A stretch of DNA of 64,000 bases. Origin: Paraconiothyrium sp. Pb-2020. Taxonomy: Eukaryota > Ascomycota > Dothideomycetes > Pleosporales > Didymosphaeriaceae. Every line of letters starts with the position of its first letter. Positions within the stretch are counted from its first letter, which is position 1. The notes below the pieces were generated by a model. That model saw only the letters and a list, made by a program, of their open reading frames with translations. It was not told where the DNA came from and did no database searches. Location: assembly GCA_022419385.1 (NCBI GenBank), contig JAJUBI010000009.1, positions 434,001-498,000 of the forward strand, written 5' to 3'. Below, piece after piece: positions 44,035-54,777 of the stretch. Made by a program: the position numbers and the translations under genes.

Positions 44035-46001
44035 ATGGGGCCTCTTCTGCCTGCTCTGCTGCTAGCAACTTCGTTGCTTTCAATACCGTCACAAGCGAGA
44101 ATATTATTCCCGTTCGAGCAACGCCAGTTGACCAAGGAATACATCGCGTCACTCTCAGAAGAAGACCAGGCACTATTCGGATTCGACGATGAACTTAGCA
44201 CCCTTGCGGTGAACACGACAGACAAGAGATGTCGCTTCGGCCCAGCAGACGGAAAATGGCCTGCAGAAAAGGCCTGGACGAGATTAGCCAAGCAACTCAG
44301 CACGACTAGTGCCCTCATCAAGACGACTCCTCAAGCGTCTGTATGTTACGGGACGGCAAAGGATGATGCGAAGTGTCAAGATCTGACAAAGAGCTGGACC
44401 AACTCGTACACTCATATAGACGACCCAACGGAGGTGCTCTCGCCGATATATCAAGGTTTGACCTGTCAACCTCCAACAATATACAACAGTGGTAGCTGCA
44501 CGTTGGGAGGCTACCCATCATATGTCATTAAGGCGGCTGATGTGCTGGATATCCAACTGGGTATCAACTTTGCGCGGAACGACTACTTGCGTCTCATCGT
44601 CAAGAACACTGGGCATGATTTTGGAGGCAAATCGGTCGGTGCTGGCGCTTTGAGTATATGGACTCATGGGTTGAAAGACATTGAGTTTTTGGATAATTAT
44701 GCGGATGGGAATTACAAAGGTGCCGCCGTCAAGGCTGGCGCCGGAGTGCAGGCATTCGACTTGTACAAAGCAGCTAATGACAAAGGCTTGGTTGTGGTCG
44801 GTGGTGAAGGACAGGTGAGTGGTCCAAGCTAGATAGGCGCTCTTTACGCTAATTGACCTAGACTGTGGGTATCATGGGAGGATACATCCAAGGCGGCGGC
44901 CATTCTCCGCTTAGCTCACTGTACGGCATGGCAGCGGACAATGTCCTGGGTTTCGAGGTCGTAACACCGACTGGGGAGTTCCTCACCGCGAATTCAACAA
45001 GCAACCCTGATCTTTTCTTCGCCCTGCGTGGAGGTGGCGGCGGCACATTCGGGATAGTCACATCCGTGACCGTAAAAGCCTTCAAAGACCTCCCCGTCAC
45101 AGCCGCCTCCTGGTCCTTCGACAGCACCAAGCTCGGCACAGACAAATTCTGGGCCGCTGCAAAAGCCGTCCTCGACCGCTCCATCGACTATGTCGACAAC
45201 GGAATATACACCTATCTCATCATGGCCCCAACCGTGAACGGCAAAGACGTCCCTTCACCATGCAACCCTTCTTCGCCCCCAACAAAACCACCTCCGCACT
45301 GAACACATCCTCCACCCCTCCAGTCCCAACTAACCGCCCTAAACATCCCTTTCTCCCCCAAGATCACAGAGTACAAAGGCTTCTACCCCGCATGGCAAGC
45401 CGAGTTCCCCCTCGAAACCCAATCCGACGTCCAAACCGCCTTCGGATCCCGCCTCTTCCCCCGCTCAAACTTCGCCTCCGAAACAGGCCGCAACGTAACT
45501 TTTGCAGCCCTCCGCCAGACCGTCGAAGCGGGCCAGCCCATCATAGGCTTCAACCTCGCGCCTACCCTCGCTCGCGGCGGAAACCCGGATAACGCTGTCA
45601 ATCCCGCCTGGCGCACCGCCGTGCTGCACGCCATCACCGGCCAGCGGTGGGACGTCAAGGCGTCCGCCTCCGATATCCGCGCTGCGCGCACGTCTTTTAC
45701 GAACGGGACGATGAAGCGGTGGCGCGATGTCACGCCCGGTAGCGGAAGTTATCTCAATGAGGCGGATCGCCTGGAGCCGAATTGGCAGCAGAGTTTTTGG
45801 GGCGACAAATACGCGAAGCTGGCGCAGATCAAGAAGGAGTGGGATCCGAAGGATGTGTTCTGGGCGGCTAATGCTGTGGGGAGTGAGGGGTGGGTTGTGG
45901 AGAGTGTGGATGGGCTGCCGAATGAGAATGGGAAGTTGTGTAAGGTCAATGGGACGAAGTCCGCGGTGGTTGCGGCGGAACAAGTTTTTAGAGCTTTTTG
46001 A
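44035..46001 (+). CDS. Berberine-bridge-type FAD-linked oxidase, with compensating frameshifts
   Basis: Exon 1 (44035-44814) and exon 2 (44862-46001) give a 639-residue-length frame. A signal peptide ([20 protein letters not shown]) precedes a PCMH-type FAD domain: [40 protein letters not shown] (His274 just after) and [20 protein letters not shown]. The C-terminus has the BBE block [20 protein letters not shown] and PKDVFWA. These enzymes oxidise alcohols, sugars or secondary-metabolite intermediates. The main frame is interrupted: a TGA lies at 45300-45302. Between about 45252 and 45316 the conserved sequence ([18 protein letters not shown]) is read in another frame, and it returns to the original frame at [12 protein letters not shown]. 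Both switch points lie in C-runs (45251-45253 and 45315-45318). A 75-nt intron could be forced there, but it would delete conserved residues and use a GTCCCT donor. Confidence 0.85.
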
Positions 46002-46211
46002 AGAATGGTTGAATGATTATAGAATGCTATCCGTAGACGCAATCATGGATCGATACCATGCCTCCTAATGCCGATCAAGAAGTGAACGCCGTGCCCCACA
46101 ACGAATTCAGTAGAGCGTTCAAAACGCCGTGATCCTCCCATAAAGTCCGCGTGAAAGCCTTCCATTATCCCATTACCCGACCCCACGGACACATGTAGAC
46201 CGAGACTTCAT

Positions 46212-46493
46212 TCAAGCCGCTCTGGCCTGCTCCGGTCTGCCGTTCCTGCGCCTCACCTGGGTGAAAATGTAGTATCCAGCCTGGACAACAAACGTGCCAA
46301 TGGACGTGCCGATAAGGCAGTCGCTGTACGCCGGATCACTTTGTATTGTCCTCAACATCGTTTGAGAGAGAAGTGCGCAGCCTGGACAATCACCTGGTCA
46401 GTGCCCGTGATGCGAAAAGAGAGACAATGAAGGTGGAGGGTACGTACCCAGGCTAAAGATGGTGCATTTGATGAAATCTTTGATGAAAGTCAT
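46212..46493 (-). CDS. Two-exon membrane microprotein, 71 aa
   Basis: Exons 46493-46448 and 46381-46212 are joined by a canonical intron (GTACGT donor, GTCCAG acceptor) in phase 1. The product begins MTFIKDFIKCTIFSLGCALL and has a second hydrophobic segment, LIGTSIGTFVVQAGYYIFTQ, followed by a basic tail (RRRNGRPEQARAA). Two short helices with an Asp/Ser loop (QSDPAYSDC) would fit a small membrane protein of mitochondria or ER. I do not recognise it. A clean intron, ATG and stop in such a short span support a real gene. Confidence 0.55.
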
Positions 46494-47024
46494 GCTGGGC
46501 CGATGGCGAGTGGCGTGGTTCTGTGCTTGAGCGTAGTAGGATTTGGCTTTGCCGCGTCGATTGTTTTTGTGCTAAGAGTGAAGTTAGAGCTGTTGTTGCG
46601 AGTATGCAGCGCGATAATTGATGGATGCTATCAATACGTTGGTGAGAATGATGGAGAAGTGAAGCGCCGGCTAGCAAGCTTATTTGTTATTCCGATACGG
46701 TCTTGAAGAAGCTGCAAGGCGCATGGAGAGGAAGTAACAAAGAGGTGCACTTGTGGAAAACACCTGCCTAGTGACGCTTCCACGACCATACAGGAAGGTG
46801 TAATGCAATGTAAATCGGCATAGATACAGCCGGGGTGCAAGTGGATGGATTGCACGCAAGTAAAATCACAATAGCTGGATGAGCACTAGGTATTACGGCG
46901 ATGAGTATCAACTTATTATTCGCTTGCATTACAGAGGAACACTAATACAAACTTCGAAAAGTCCTCTGGCGTCAATAATAGACCATACATCCTGCCGGTC
47001 ATCCGACAAGTTTCGAGGAAACTT
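46494..47024. other. Intergenic, nothing recognised
   Basis: Promoter side of the microprotein gene and 3' flank of the F-box-like gene. Short frames only. Confidence 0.45.
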
Positions 47025-49085
47025 TCACATCTCCATCCACGACGGGAAAAGCGTCTCATCATCTGGAGGATTCTCCCTACTTCCATCCATTTTCGCTCGA
47101 ATTCTTCGAAGCCTGGCCAGGATCGCCTCGCGTTCCGCGTCCACTAACTTCATCATTTGCCACTCCATGTCCGCTCGAGCACATTGTCGCTTGTACTCCT
47201 CTTCCGAACCACCGTCCCAGGCCCGCCAAATAGGTCTCTTCCCAGTCTCTTCCCAGACGTCTGCGCGCTCAATGCGCGGATCCTGGCGGATAAGCTGCCG
47301 TCCATTCCTAGCATATTCGTGCTGTAGCTGGACGAAGAACTTTGGATTCCAGAGTGGTGAGGCCAACGTTACAGAAGATAGCGTGGGTCGCTCGCCCTGA
47401 ATATCGCGGATGAGTTCGTGAAAGGTATAGAAGAAGTAATCCATGGCGTCCCAGACCATGATGGCTGGGATCCCGTGGAAGTGCTTGATTAAGCCATATG
47501 CGCTATGCTCTCGCTGCTTGCACTTGATCAAGCGCCAAAGCGTGTCTTCTTGTAGCGCGATCCGATCGGGGAGGTACTTGAAATGCTTTAGATTCGGTGG
47601 AAACACCTCCCAGAACAAAGCTTCCTTATGTATCTCTGGAAGTAAGCGCCCTTGTCCCTGGGGCTGGATTAAGAGGAGATCAGCGTCACATAAATCGATT
47701 GCGCCGCGAAGAATGAGAGTCTTGACTTTGGACATCTCGTGCATATTTTTGGGCCATATAATGCAAGCAGTGGGGAATATTGACGCTGTGCTGGGACGGA
47801 TGTTGCATTCGAAGTAAACTGGGTCGAGGATACCGTCATCGTCAAAACACTCACGGAAGTGGCCATCGCAAAGATGAGGATTGAAACCGTTCCGATTTAC
47901 GTTGATATCCAGGTGAACCAAGCTTGACTTGAGGGGTGGCAGTGCCCTCCAGAGGTCGTGTGTCATATCTTCTCCCATGTCGCAGGTAAGGGAGCGTATG
48001 TTGCTGAACTGTGCCAGGTAATGGAACAATTCGCCGTCAATATTCCAGTGTCGAAGTGTGAGAAACTCAACCAGGCTCTCACCGGACCGTGATCCAGAAT
48101 TTGCGCTCCAGTCATGCTGTGCCCTTGTCCGAGCCGGCCTAGTAAAATGAGGGTCGAGGTCCAAATCTATGGAATTTAGTGCCGGCAATCGAAAAGCGGA
48201 TGGAAGTGTGGGGAGATCGTCGGGTTCGAAATGTCCTCGGAGCCGCATGGTTCGAAGTTTGCGGAGGGAACCGAGATAAATTAGATCGCGTAGACCCTGG
48301 ACTAGCACATCGCGATTGTCCTTCAGAAATAGGTTGCGCACTTCCAATGTGCGGAGCTCAAGAGTACCTGCAAGAAGTAACATCACAAAGTAGACGTAGA
48401 AACCGCGCTTCATGCCGCGTAACCACCGCTCCCACGACTGCTTGCACGCGTCTGATCGTAGTCTACAATATGTATTATAATCAAAAATCCCAGGAGCGGA
48501 TATTGGACCCGGAAGGGAAATTGTCTCCGTTGCCATCTTCAGTGGGTCATCAAGTCGATAGCGTGTCCAGACGGAGATGAACTTCGACTGTTGGTGTGGC
48601 TCGTTGACTCTGCGTCTGCCCTGGCTCTTCTCCTCGTCTGTTAGTTTTATGACAAGGGTCTTGATTTTGCCTGCCAAAGTCTTACCTGTCGGTGATTTGT
48701 AGATCGTCCAAAGTAGCTTGACCAGCAGCGCAAGATTGCTGGTCAAGTCACAGTGTCCAAAGAGCACATTCTGACCGACGTCGCTGCACCTTTTGTTAAC
48801 CAAACTGAAGGCCAAGAGGTTCGAGTAATCGCAGCCGCCTTGCGTATTTCGATTTTCGTAGTTGTTAGGGTCGAACAGAAGCTGGCCGATGGTGGTCAAG
48901 ATCTCCACGGGGAGATCGTTGATACTTGCGGACGTCAATGGAGACCGAGGATGGACTTGGGGACCCGTCATGGTTGAAGGGAGCATTGGTGATTTGCGAG
49001 GGCTAGTAATGCTGGGTATGAGAGCGTTTACATATAAAGAGCAAGGGCAATTTGCGCTGATTGCTGTGGCGTCAACATCGCGCAT
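47025..49085 (-). CDS. F-box-like protein
   Basis: An intronless 686-codon frame. Several in-frame ATGs exist; the first is at 49085 and the next well-placed one at 48971 (MTGPQVHPRSPLTSASINDL). SINDLPVEILTTIGQLL at the N-terminus followed by NLLAFSLVNKRCSDVGQNVL is the classic F-box helix pattern. It is followed by repeated leucine-rich segments (LELRTLEVRNLFLKD, LRKLRTMRLRGHFE, LVEFLTLRHW, IRSLTCDMGED) consistent with a degenerate LRR fold. The C-terminus is a charged helix (EEEYKRQCARADMEWQMMKL). F-box proteins link substrates to SCF ubiquitin ligases. The target is unknown. Confidence 0.75.
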   Translation of the reverse strand: MRDVDATAISANCPCSLYVNALIPSITSPRKSPMLPSTMTGPQVHPRSPLTSASINDLPVEILTTIGQLLFDPNNYENRNTQGGCDYSNLLAFSLVNKRCSDVGQNVLFGHCDLTSNLALLVKLLWTIYKSPTGKTLAGKIKTLVIKLTDEEKSQGRRRVNEPHQQSKFISVWTRYRLDDPLKMATETISLPGPISAPGIFDYNTYCRLRSDACKQSWERWLRGMKRGFYVYFVMLLLAGTLELRTLEVRNLFLKDNRDVLVQGLRDLIYLGSLRKLRTMRLRGHFEPDDLPTLPSAFRLPALNSIDLDLDPHFTRPARTRAQHDWSANSGSRSGESLVEFLTLRHWNIDGELFHYLAQFSNIRSLTCDMGEDMTHDLWRALPPLKSSLVHLDINVNRNGFNPHLCDGHFRECFDDDGILDPVYFECNIRPSTASIFPTACIIWPKNMHEMSKVKTLILRGAIDLCDADLLLIQPQGQGRLLPEIHKEALFWEVFPPNLKHFKYLPDRIALQEDTLWRLIKCKQREHSAYGLIKHFHGIPAIMVWDAMDYFFYTFHELIRDIQGERPTLSSVTLASPLWNPKFFVQLQHEYARNGRQLIRQDPRIERADVWEETGKRPIWRAWDGGSEEEYKRQCARADMEWQMMKLVDAEREAILARLRRIRAKMDGSRENPPDDETLFPSWMEM

Positions 49086-49432
49086 TCACCTAGCGCCATC
49101 GCGTAGAGGCCTGAGGTGAAAGAGGCAATCTTTGCTAGCGCTCCTGCCAAGTTAAGATCCTGTCTTTCGTATTGACTGGTCGCCTCAACGTGCCGTTGGA
49201 TGTAGACTATTGCAATCCTCTATGGAAACCGCTCCATATGAGGCGCGTCTGCTGTGCCATCCTGGGCAGCACTTGTCTCCGGCCAGGTTCACCAAAGGTG
49301 ATAGTGAATCAAGTACTCTGCGTTCAAAGTGGGGGTCATGCTTATGTCACTTTGTCTCGTCCAATAACATAAAACAATCACCTCAGAAATTCTCCAGGTA
49401 CACCACAGTTTGATGCAAACGACTCGATAACG
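49086..49432. other. Intergenic
   Basis: These 347 bases contain the promoter of the F-box-like gene and the 3' flank of the acyltransferase gene. No coding content seen. Confidence 0.5.
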
Positions 49433-50938
49433 CTACAGCAAGGTTTGATACTGTGATCCGCAACTCCGCAGAGGCCAGTTGTACTTAGGTGCAATCCATA
49501 CCAGGAAAACACACACCCATATATGCCCCACTACTCGCTCTACGAGACTTACGGCGCTAGTTCCATCTAACCTCAGCCTTTTCGCAAGTCCTTGCCAAGT
49601 AGCTTGCACTACACCTTCCAATATGAACGCAATTGGATGCAGTATCCAATAGACCATGCTCCTTCCCCACGCACATGAGTTCCCGTACTTCGAAGCCACC
49701 AAAGCGTGCATTATAGCACTCAATCCGAAAACGACAAAAGCTGACAGGCTTCGATAGAGGGTTGAACCTTTCTTAACTCCAAGGGGTTCCAGTATGAGTT
49801 TGGTATGGCTGTTGAACGATCGGTATATTGATCTATGCCACCACATCGACCACCTAAAGTTGATCAGTAACAGTACTAGATCGCAAACAGACTCATTTCG
49901 AGGTGCTAGAAAATAACTTTCAACTGCATCTCGGTGTTCACGTACCATCGACGCAAAGTGTAGGCTTCTGTGATGTTACCAAAGAACGGTGGCCACTCCC
50001 ACGATTCATCGAGGCCCACGGCTATGAAGAAAATAGCGCAGACGTCATGATATAAGGAAAAGGTTAGGAAGTTTCCCGCAGCATTCTCAATGGCCGCGAC
50101 GGCGCGCACTGAGACATCTCGCAAGGTTACTGGCGTAATCATTTGACGACCGAAGTATACGTGCACTCCACGTCTGATAATGCTTTCTTTTTCGGGAGCA
50201 AAATCCATGGGACCTGCGTCGAGCAGATACTGTGGGTGACCGAACTCGTAAAGACACGCGAGTAAGAAGAAGTTAATGACTGCATAGAACAATCGGATGA
50301 GAATACCACCAAGCCTACCTCTGGCCATTAGGTTGTGTCGCGATCCATGAGTAGCTCCTCGCTTGTACAAGTTTGCCGTTGACTTGGGCGCGTTCCAAGT
50401 ATATTTCACACCCGGCCAGAGATAAGGGTTCTCCCATTCGGTCCCCACGCCTCTAATGTTCCACATAAGCTTGTAGCCTTTGTACCATGGACTCCGCTTT
50501 GGGTCTGCAGTCTTATATTCGAGCTTGAAATTCTCAGTATACATAAAGCATGGGAAACACGACTCATCAGGCACCCACATGAGGCTGTACTTCTTGCTCG
50601 TTGTCCATCTTGTATGCCATTGACAACATGTAAGAACCTCCAATTATGATGTAACGCGTATACACTTCGTTAAGTGCATCGTCTGGAGAGAGATTATCCG
50701 ACGTCACAAATGCGGCATATGCGGACGTGAGAACCATGGTGACGGCGACCCAGCGATCGAAACGATGGGGAAAAGACATGATGACGAGGGAAACGAAAGG
50801 GAGGATGAACGCGAACATTATGGACTGATGACTTAATGAAAGAGACCATACTGCTGGGCGCACGTATGCATGTGCGCCCACGATGCCCGCGGTAGAATTT
50901 GACATTGGACAAAGACTGCAAAAAGGGAACAGATTCAT
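49433..50938 (-). CDS. MBOAT/wax-synthase-like acyltransferase
   Basis: Three exons (50938-50664, 50608-49946, 49853-49433) give 452 residues in frame. The chain is multi-pass hydrophobic, with YKLMWNIRGVGTEW (the R-G-x-G block), WEWPPFFGNITEAYTLRRW and the catalytic-type WWH (about 317-319) followed by IYRSF. A second conserved His lies in FGLSAIMHALVAS. This order fits the wax-synthase-like membrane-bound O-acyltransferase family, which in fungi includes enzymes acylating secondary metabolites. Exon 1 encodes helices and ends in LNEV. The 55-nt first intron (GTATAC donor, AAG acceptor) is the weakest element: the frame before it continues with a plausible helix (YIIIGGSYMLSMAYKM), so a one-base frameshift is an alternative explanation. 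Start at the first ATG; Met12 is possible. Confidence 0.8.
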
Positions 50939-51893
50939 AGAGGTGCTTGTGGTAATCTGATATCTATCTTGTCCGGAACTGCGATGCTAAATATGAAAAT
51001 CTGAACACATCAAAATTGAACCCGAGTGGATTCGCAAAGTGCTGCATATTCGGAGTTGTAAACGACTGTCCGACGAGGCTGAGCATGTGTACTCCAACCG
51101 TATCAGGCAACGATGTAACCCGATCGGGAAACAACATAGACTAGCCTGTTCTCAGCGTAGTGTTACAAGGACCACTCGTACACAGTATGCGCATTAAGCG
51201 GTCCGGAAAGGACTCTGAGCCGGAAAATAGTATGGAAAGTGCCCCAGTCGTGCATGAACGAAGGGAACGAGGAATTGTCCAGCGCATTACCGGACGATAG
51301 TATCGCGACGAGATTCTTCAATATTCCTGAGACCGTGATGTTAGTAGAAATGCTTAGATACAGTGCAAGATGGTCCGCTTTGAGAATTAGCTTATCTGCT
51401 AAGGCCACTCCTATTTGAATTCTATATTCGTGTTAGAAAGGCACAGACTTATTCTCCGATCTGTGGGGTTAGGGTTGTCGCCTAACCTGGCCCCTGTCTA
51501 GATAGTATGGTACAAGCGTATCCAAACTCCGGATCGATAGGACAGTACATTGCGAAATGAACTTTCTAAATTCTGTCGGGGAGGGTCGCATTGTTTCATG
51601 TTGGATTCGCATGTCCATCAGAGTCCGAGAATCGAGCCATGGGCACAGCTTCTCCTGGCACAACTGGGTCACAACTTGCGAGATGCGCGAACTCACGGTT
51701 AGCCAACACCAAGTATTTAAGTTGTCGGCTCTGCCCCCGACTTCCCATCATCATCCACATTCACTTCACACACTCTTTACCAACAGTTTCTACATTCGCT
51801 TCTTCTGCAAGTCAGTCAAATATCACGCAACTTCGACAACTCAGTCAGCCAGCACAGTCTTTCCAAACCCGTCCAAAAACACAATCTTTCAAG
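50939..51893. other. Intergenic with two unexplained minus-strand frames
   Basis: Minus-strand frames at 51696-51469 (FISQCTVLSIRSLDTLVPYY) and 51408-51163 (KLILKADHLALYLSISTNIT) look protein-like but could not be spliced in a consistent phase. The right end (about 51720-51890) is the C/A-rich leader of the next gene. Confidence 0.4.
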
Positions 51894-52103
51894 ATGCAAT
51901 TCACCGCCATCCTCGCTGCTTTCGCTTTCGCCGCTTCCGTCTCGGCTGAAGGTTACTTCCAGAACCAGTGCACTGTCGCTGGAGGCCCCAACTGTGCCCG
52001 ATCTGTCGGCATGACCCGCTCCGTCCGCAGCTGGATCAGCTCCCGCAGTGTCGAGGTTGCCCGCGACGCTCAGGAAGAGACTATCAAGGTTGACGTCGAA
52101 TAG
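51894..52103 (+). CDS. Small secreted peptide, 69 aa
   Basis: ATG 51894 opens a 69-codon frame: a strong signal peptide (MQFTAILAAFAFAASVSA) and a 51-residue mature part with two cysteines (residues 26 and 34, in NQCTVAGGPNCAR), Arg/Ser-rich middle and an acidic end. A C/A-rich leader typical of highly expressed fungal genes precedes it. No family recognised. With only two cysteines it could be a peptide effector, a pheromone-like precursor or a small structural protein. The function is unknown. Note that a GTAAGT follows the stop by about 18 bases, so a longer alternative transcript is conceivable. Confidence 0.65.
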   Translation: MQFTAILAAFAFAASVSAEGYFQNQCTVAGGPNCARSVGMTRSVRSWISSRSVEVARDAQEETIKVDVE

Positions 52104-53166
52104 AGTCGCATGTTCAACGAGTAAGTTGCAACAATGACAGCTGTAATACGTCCTGAACTCATTTACATTCCAGCAGCAGAGATGCTTCTGATATCATGTG
52201 GGAGAGGCACTTCTGGGTTGCCGAATTTGGTGGCAGTTGACTTTGGTGGTGTACATTTTGCCTTCTTTAGGGTGTGGTATTGACCGATCGATTCGGGCAT
52301 AGATATAGAAAATCAAGAAAATACTTAGTGCATCTTGTACGGAACCAATTCGTGGAAAAAGCGAGTGCGTGAGTGACGAATGCTAGTCCGCTCCTATATG
52401 TGGGCACCGGGGCTTCAACGATGAAGATCTTGCAAAGCGAAACGACGAGAGTCCCAGGACTTGAATGAACAAATTGCAAGCAAGGCTTTGAAGTTGCACA
52501 TTAATGGGAATCTGTACGCTGGTTGTGGAGGTCATGCTGCTCAGAGCTTTCATGCTCGGAGCGATCGTTCTACAAAGATGGTATTCCCAGCACGACCGGA
52601 GAATAAAGCAACGGGGCTGAGTGTAACTCTGCTGGGCTACCTAAAGACCTCTCTAGTAGCCATGAGTTCTAACCCATGGTTTTATGGGGCCTCATAGGAG
52701 AGCCTCATTGGGGTTAGATCGTGGTGAACACATGCTGCGCCATATGTGAGGGGCACCTCGGTACGGTACAAACTTCGGATGATAATTCTGCCATTTGCAT
52801 GCTTCCACCCGAGCGATACAGACTCCATTGGCTCACAACATATACCTGGAACTGCGAGCATTTCAACTCTCGGCACCTGTGATATGATATTATATCACGC
52901 ATGTACAAAGTGGGCCGATGCACTCCTGCAACAGGCACCCGGAAGCCGAGCCTCTATGAAGTATCCCACGTAGCAGGGACTTAGCACCAAATTCAATCTG
53001 AAATCCCCTTTTATGTTAGTCCCCATATTTGGTACTATTATAACCGCTTTACCTGAACTAAACCCATAGTGTAACCCATGATGTTCTCGAAGTCTGAACC
53101 AACAAATGATAGCTGAAATTCCACCGCCCGACCCATACATCACGGAAGGCGTCAAGAGTGAGAGGA
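52104..53166. other. Intergenic, nothing recognised
   Basis: About 1.06 kb between the 3' ends of the secreted peptide gene and the hydrolase gene. Only short frames. Confidence 0.5.
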
Positions 53167-54777
53167 TTACAGTTTGGTGCGACTTGCCTCGTCTTCTCGA
53201 TGAAATGCTTCAGGCCCACCAGCCATAGCATCAACTTGCCATTTCAGAGTTTCAACACCCCGTTGCCCCAGACAGAATGTGATTAAATGCCACTGTGGTG
53301 ACGGGATAGGCCACATGGCCTTCTCACACACCTCTCTATCTCGATTCGCCTCCCAGTAAAACGTATCGCTGTTCCACGGAAGAAGTTGATATGTGGTTGA
53401 AGGTCGACCTCGAACAAAAACGTGTAGTCCATGCTCAACAGCAGTGACTTCGAGCACGAGAGTATTCGCACGATTGGCATAGGCACCACAGTACGAAGTA
53501 AGCGGTAGCGTAGGTGGCTTGTCTGTCCGATTAGTTTGCAGGTACTTCGCCAACTGCGTATACCATCCCAATTGATTGAATCTTGCTGAAAGCGCGAGAG
53601 AGGCATATGCAGGCACGGTTCGAGAACCCAGTAAAGCACCAAGGAGAAGCTGGGCGCTAAAGTCTGAGGGGTCCATGAGTGGCGTTGCATTTGACAAGCA
53701 TACAACGCCACTATGAGTACCTGGTAGCAGATACATGCTGTGAAAGTACCCAGGCAGGTTCCCAGTGTGATGATAGACCTCGGTTCCCGAGAGATCAAGT
53801 CCAAACAGGGGCATCTTCTTGCGCAACAGCAAACCATTGAGGCTGGCGATAGAGAGGTTTCCCGGTAGCTCAGTACGATATATACCTAGACAATACGTTT
53901 GCAATGCCTTAAGGTTGGATTGATCCACGACAATATGGGGTTTGAATATTTCACGGAGGTGAGTGAAGGGCGAGCCCGGTGTGACATCCACTTGGTTGGC
54001 TTTCTGATGAGCGTACGCGGAGAGAAGCGCCAGGTATATTGACATCATCTCAGACAAAGTGCTCTTTCCACCTCCCACCGCGGACAGACCGGTTTCCGAG
54101 ACATAGGTGGATGTGGGGATCTTGGAGTGACCTCCATCGTCCTGAACCGCGTATGGCGCAGCAAAATTGTTCGATACTGGAAGCTCGAAAGTAGTACGGG
54201 TCAGTCCAAGAGGTGAGAATATGCTGTCCTGTATCACTTCGCCGAATGACTTTCCCGTGACTTGCTCTACAATTGCGTGTATAAGGATGAAATTCCAGTT
54301 CGAATATATGAACGATGATCGAAAGGGCTTCTGTGCCTCGATGACCGTCGCCGTCTTAACCAAGTTTAGCTTGTCAATGACGGCTTCTCCATTTTGCTGG
54401 CCCCAGAAGAAGGTTGGATTGGCAAGACCAGTACGATTGGACGCGAGGTCCCTCAAAGTCGTCTTCATCCCAATATCATCTTCTCGTTGTTGGAAGGCAG
54501 GCAAGTATGTTCTGACTGGAGTATCCCAATCGAGTATTCCATCAGTGACTAGCTTTGCCACAGCACAGATGGCTAAAAGCTTGCTGAGGGAGGCAATGTA
54601 GTATACTGTATCGTCGTTGGGCGTGTCAGAAATGGCATCTTTGCTGAAATGATGGGTAAAAATAGTACGACCATGCTCAAAGACACCAATCGAAAGGCCT
54701 GGTGTACCGCTCGCCTGCAGGATCGAAGCGATAGCAGGAAGCTGTGAAGTAATCTCTGGAATTATTGTACTACTCAT
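53167..54777 (-). CDS. Beta-lactamase-fold serine hydrolase
   Basis: An intronless 536-codon frame from ATG 54777. The serine beta-lactamase/penicillin-binding fold is marked by SLSK (Ser63-x-x-Lys66), the Tyr-x-Asn element YSN (158-160) and HTG (337-339) near HHTGNLPGYFHSMYLLPGTH. Fungal members are usually esterases, transesterases or D-aminopeptidase-like enzymes, often next to secondary-metabolite genes (LovD is the known example). No signal peptide is visible, so it is likely cytosolic. The C-terminal about 150 residues resemble the accessory beta-barrel domain of the family. The substrate is unknown. Confidence 0.9.
   Translation of the reverse strand: MSSTIIPEITSQLPAIASILQASGTPGLSIGVFEHGRTIFTHHFSKDAISDTPNDDTVYYIASLSKLLAICAVAKLVTDGILDWDTPVRTYLPAFQQREDDIGMKTTLRDLASNRTGLANPTFFWGQQNGEAVIDKLNLVKTATVIEAQKPFRSSFIYSNWNFILIHAIVEQVTGKSFGEVIQDSIFSPLGLTRTTFELPVSNNFAAPYAVQDDGGHSKIPTSTYVSETGLSAVGGGKSTLSEMMSIYLALLSAYAHQKANQVDVTPGSPFTHLREIFKPHIVVDQSNLKALQTYCLGIYRTELPGNLSIASLNGLLLRKKMPLFGLDLSGTEVYHHTGNLPGYFHSMYLLPGTHSGVVCLSNATPLMDPSDFSAQLLLGALLGSRTVPAYASLALSARFNQLGWYTQLAKYLQTNRTDKPPTLPLTSYCGAYANRANTLVLEVTAVEHGLHVFVRGRPSTTYQLLPWNSDTFYWEANRDREVCEKAMWPIPSPQWHLITFCLGQRGVETLKWQVDAMAGGPEAFHREDEASRTKL

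Noticed and set aside
50939..51893. Minus-strand gene made from the frames 51696-51469 and 51408-51163
   Set aside because: No donor/acceptor pair joins them in a compatible phase, and no domain is recognised.
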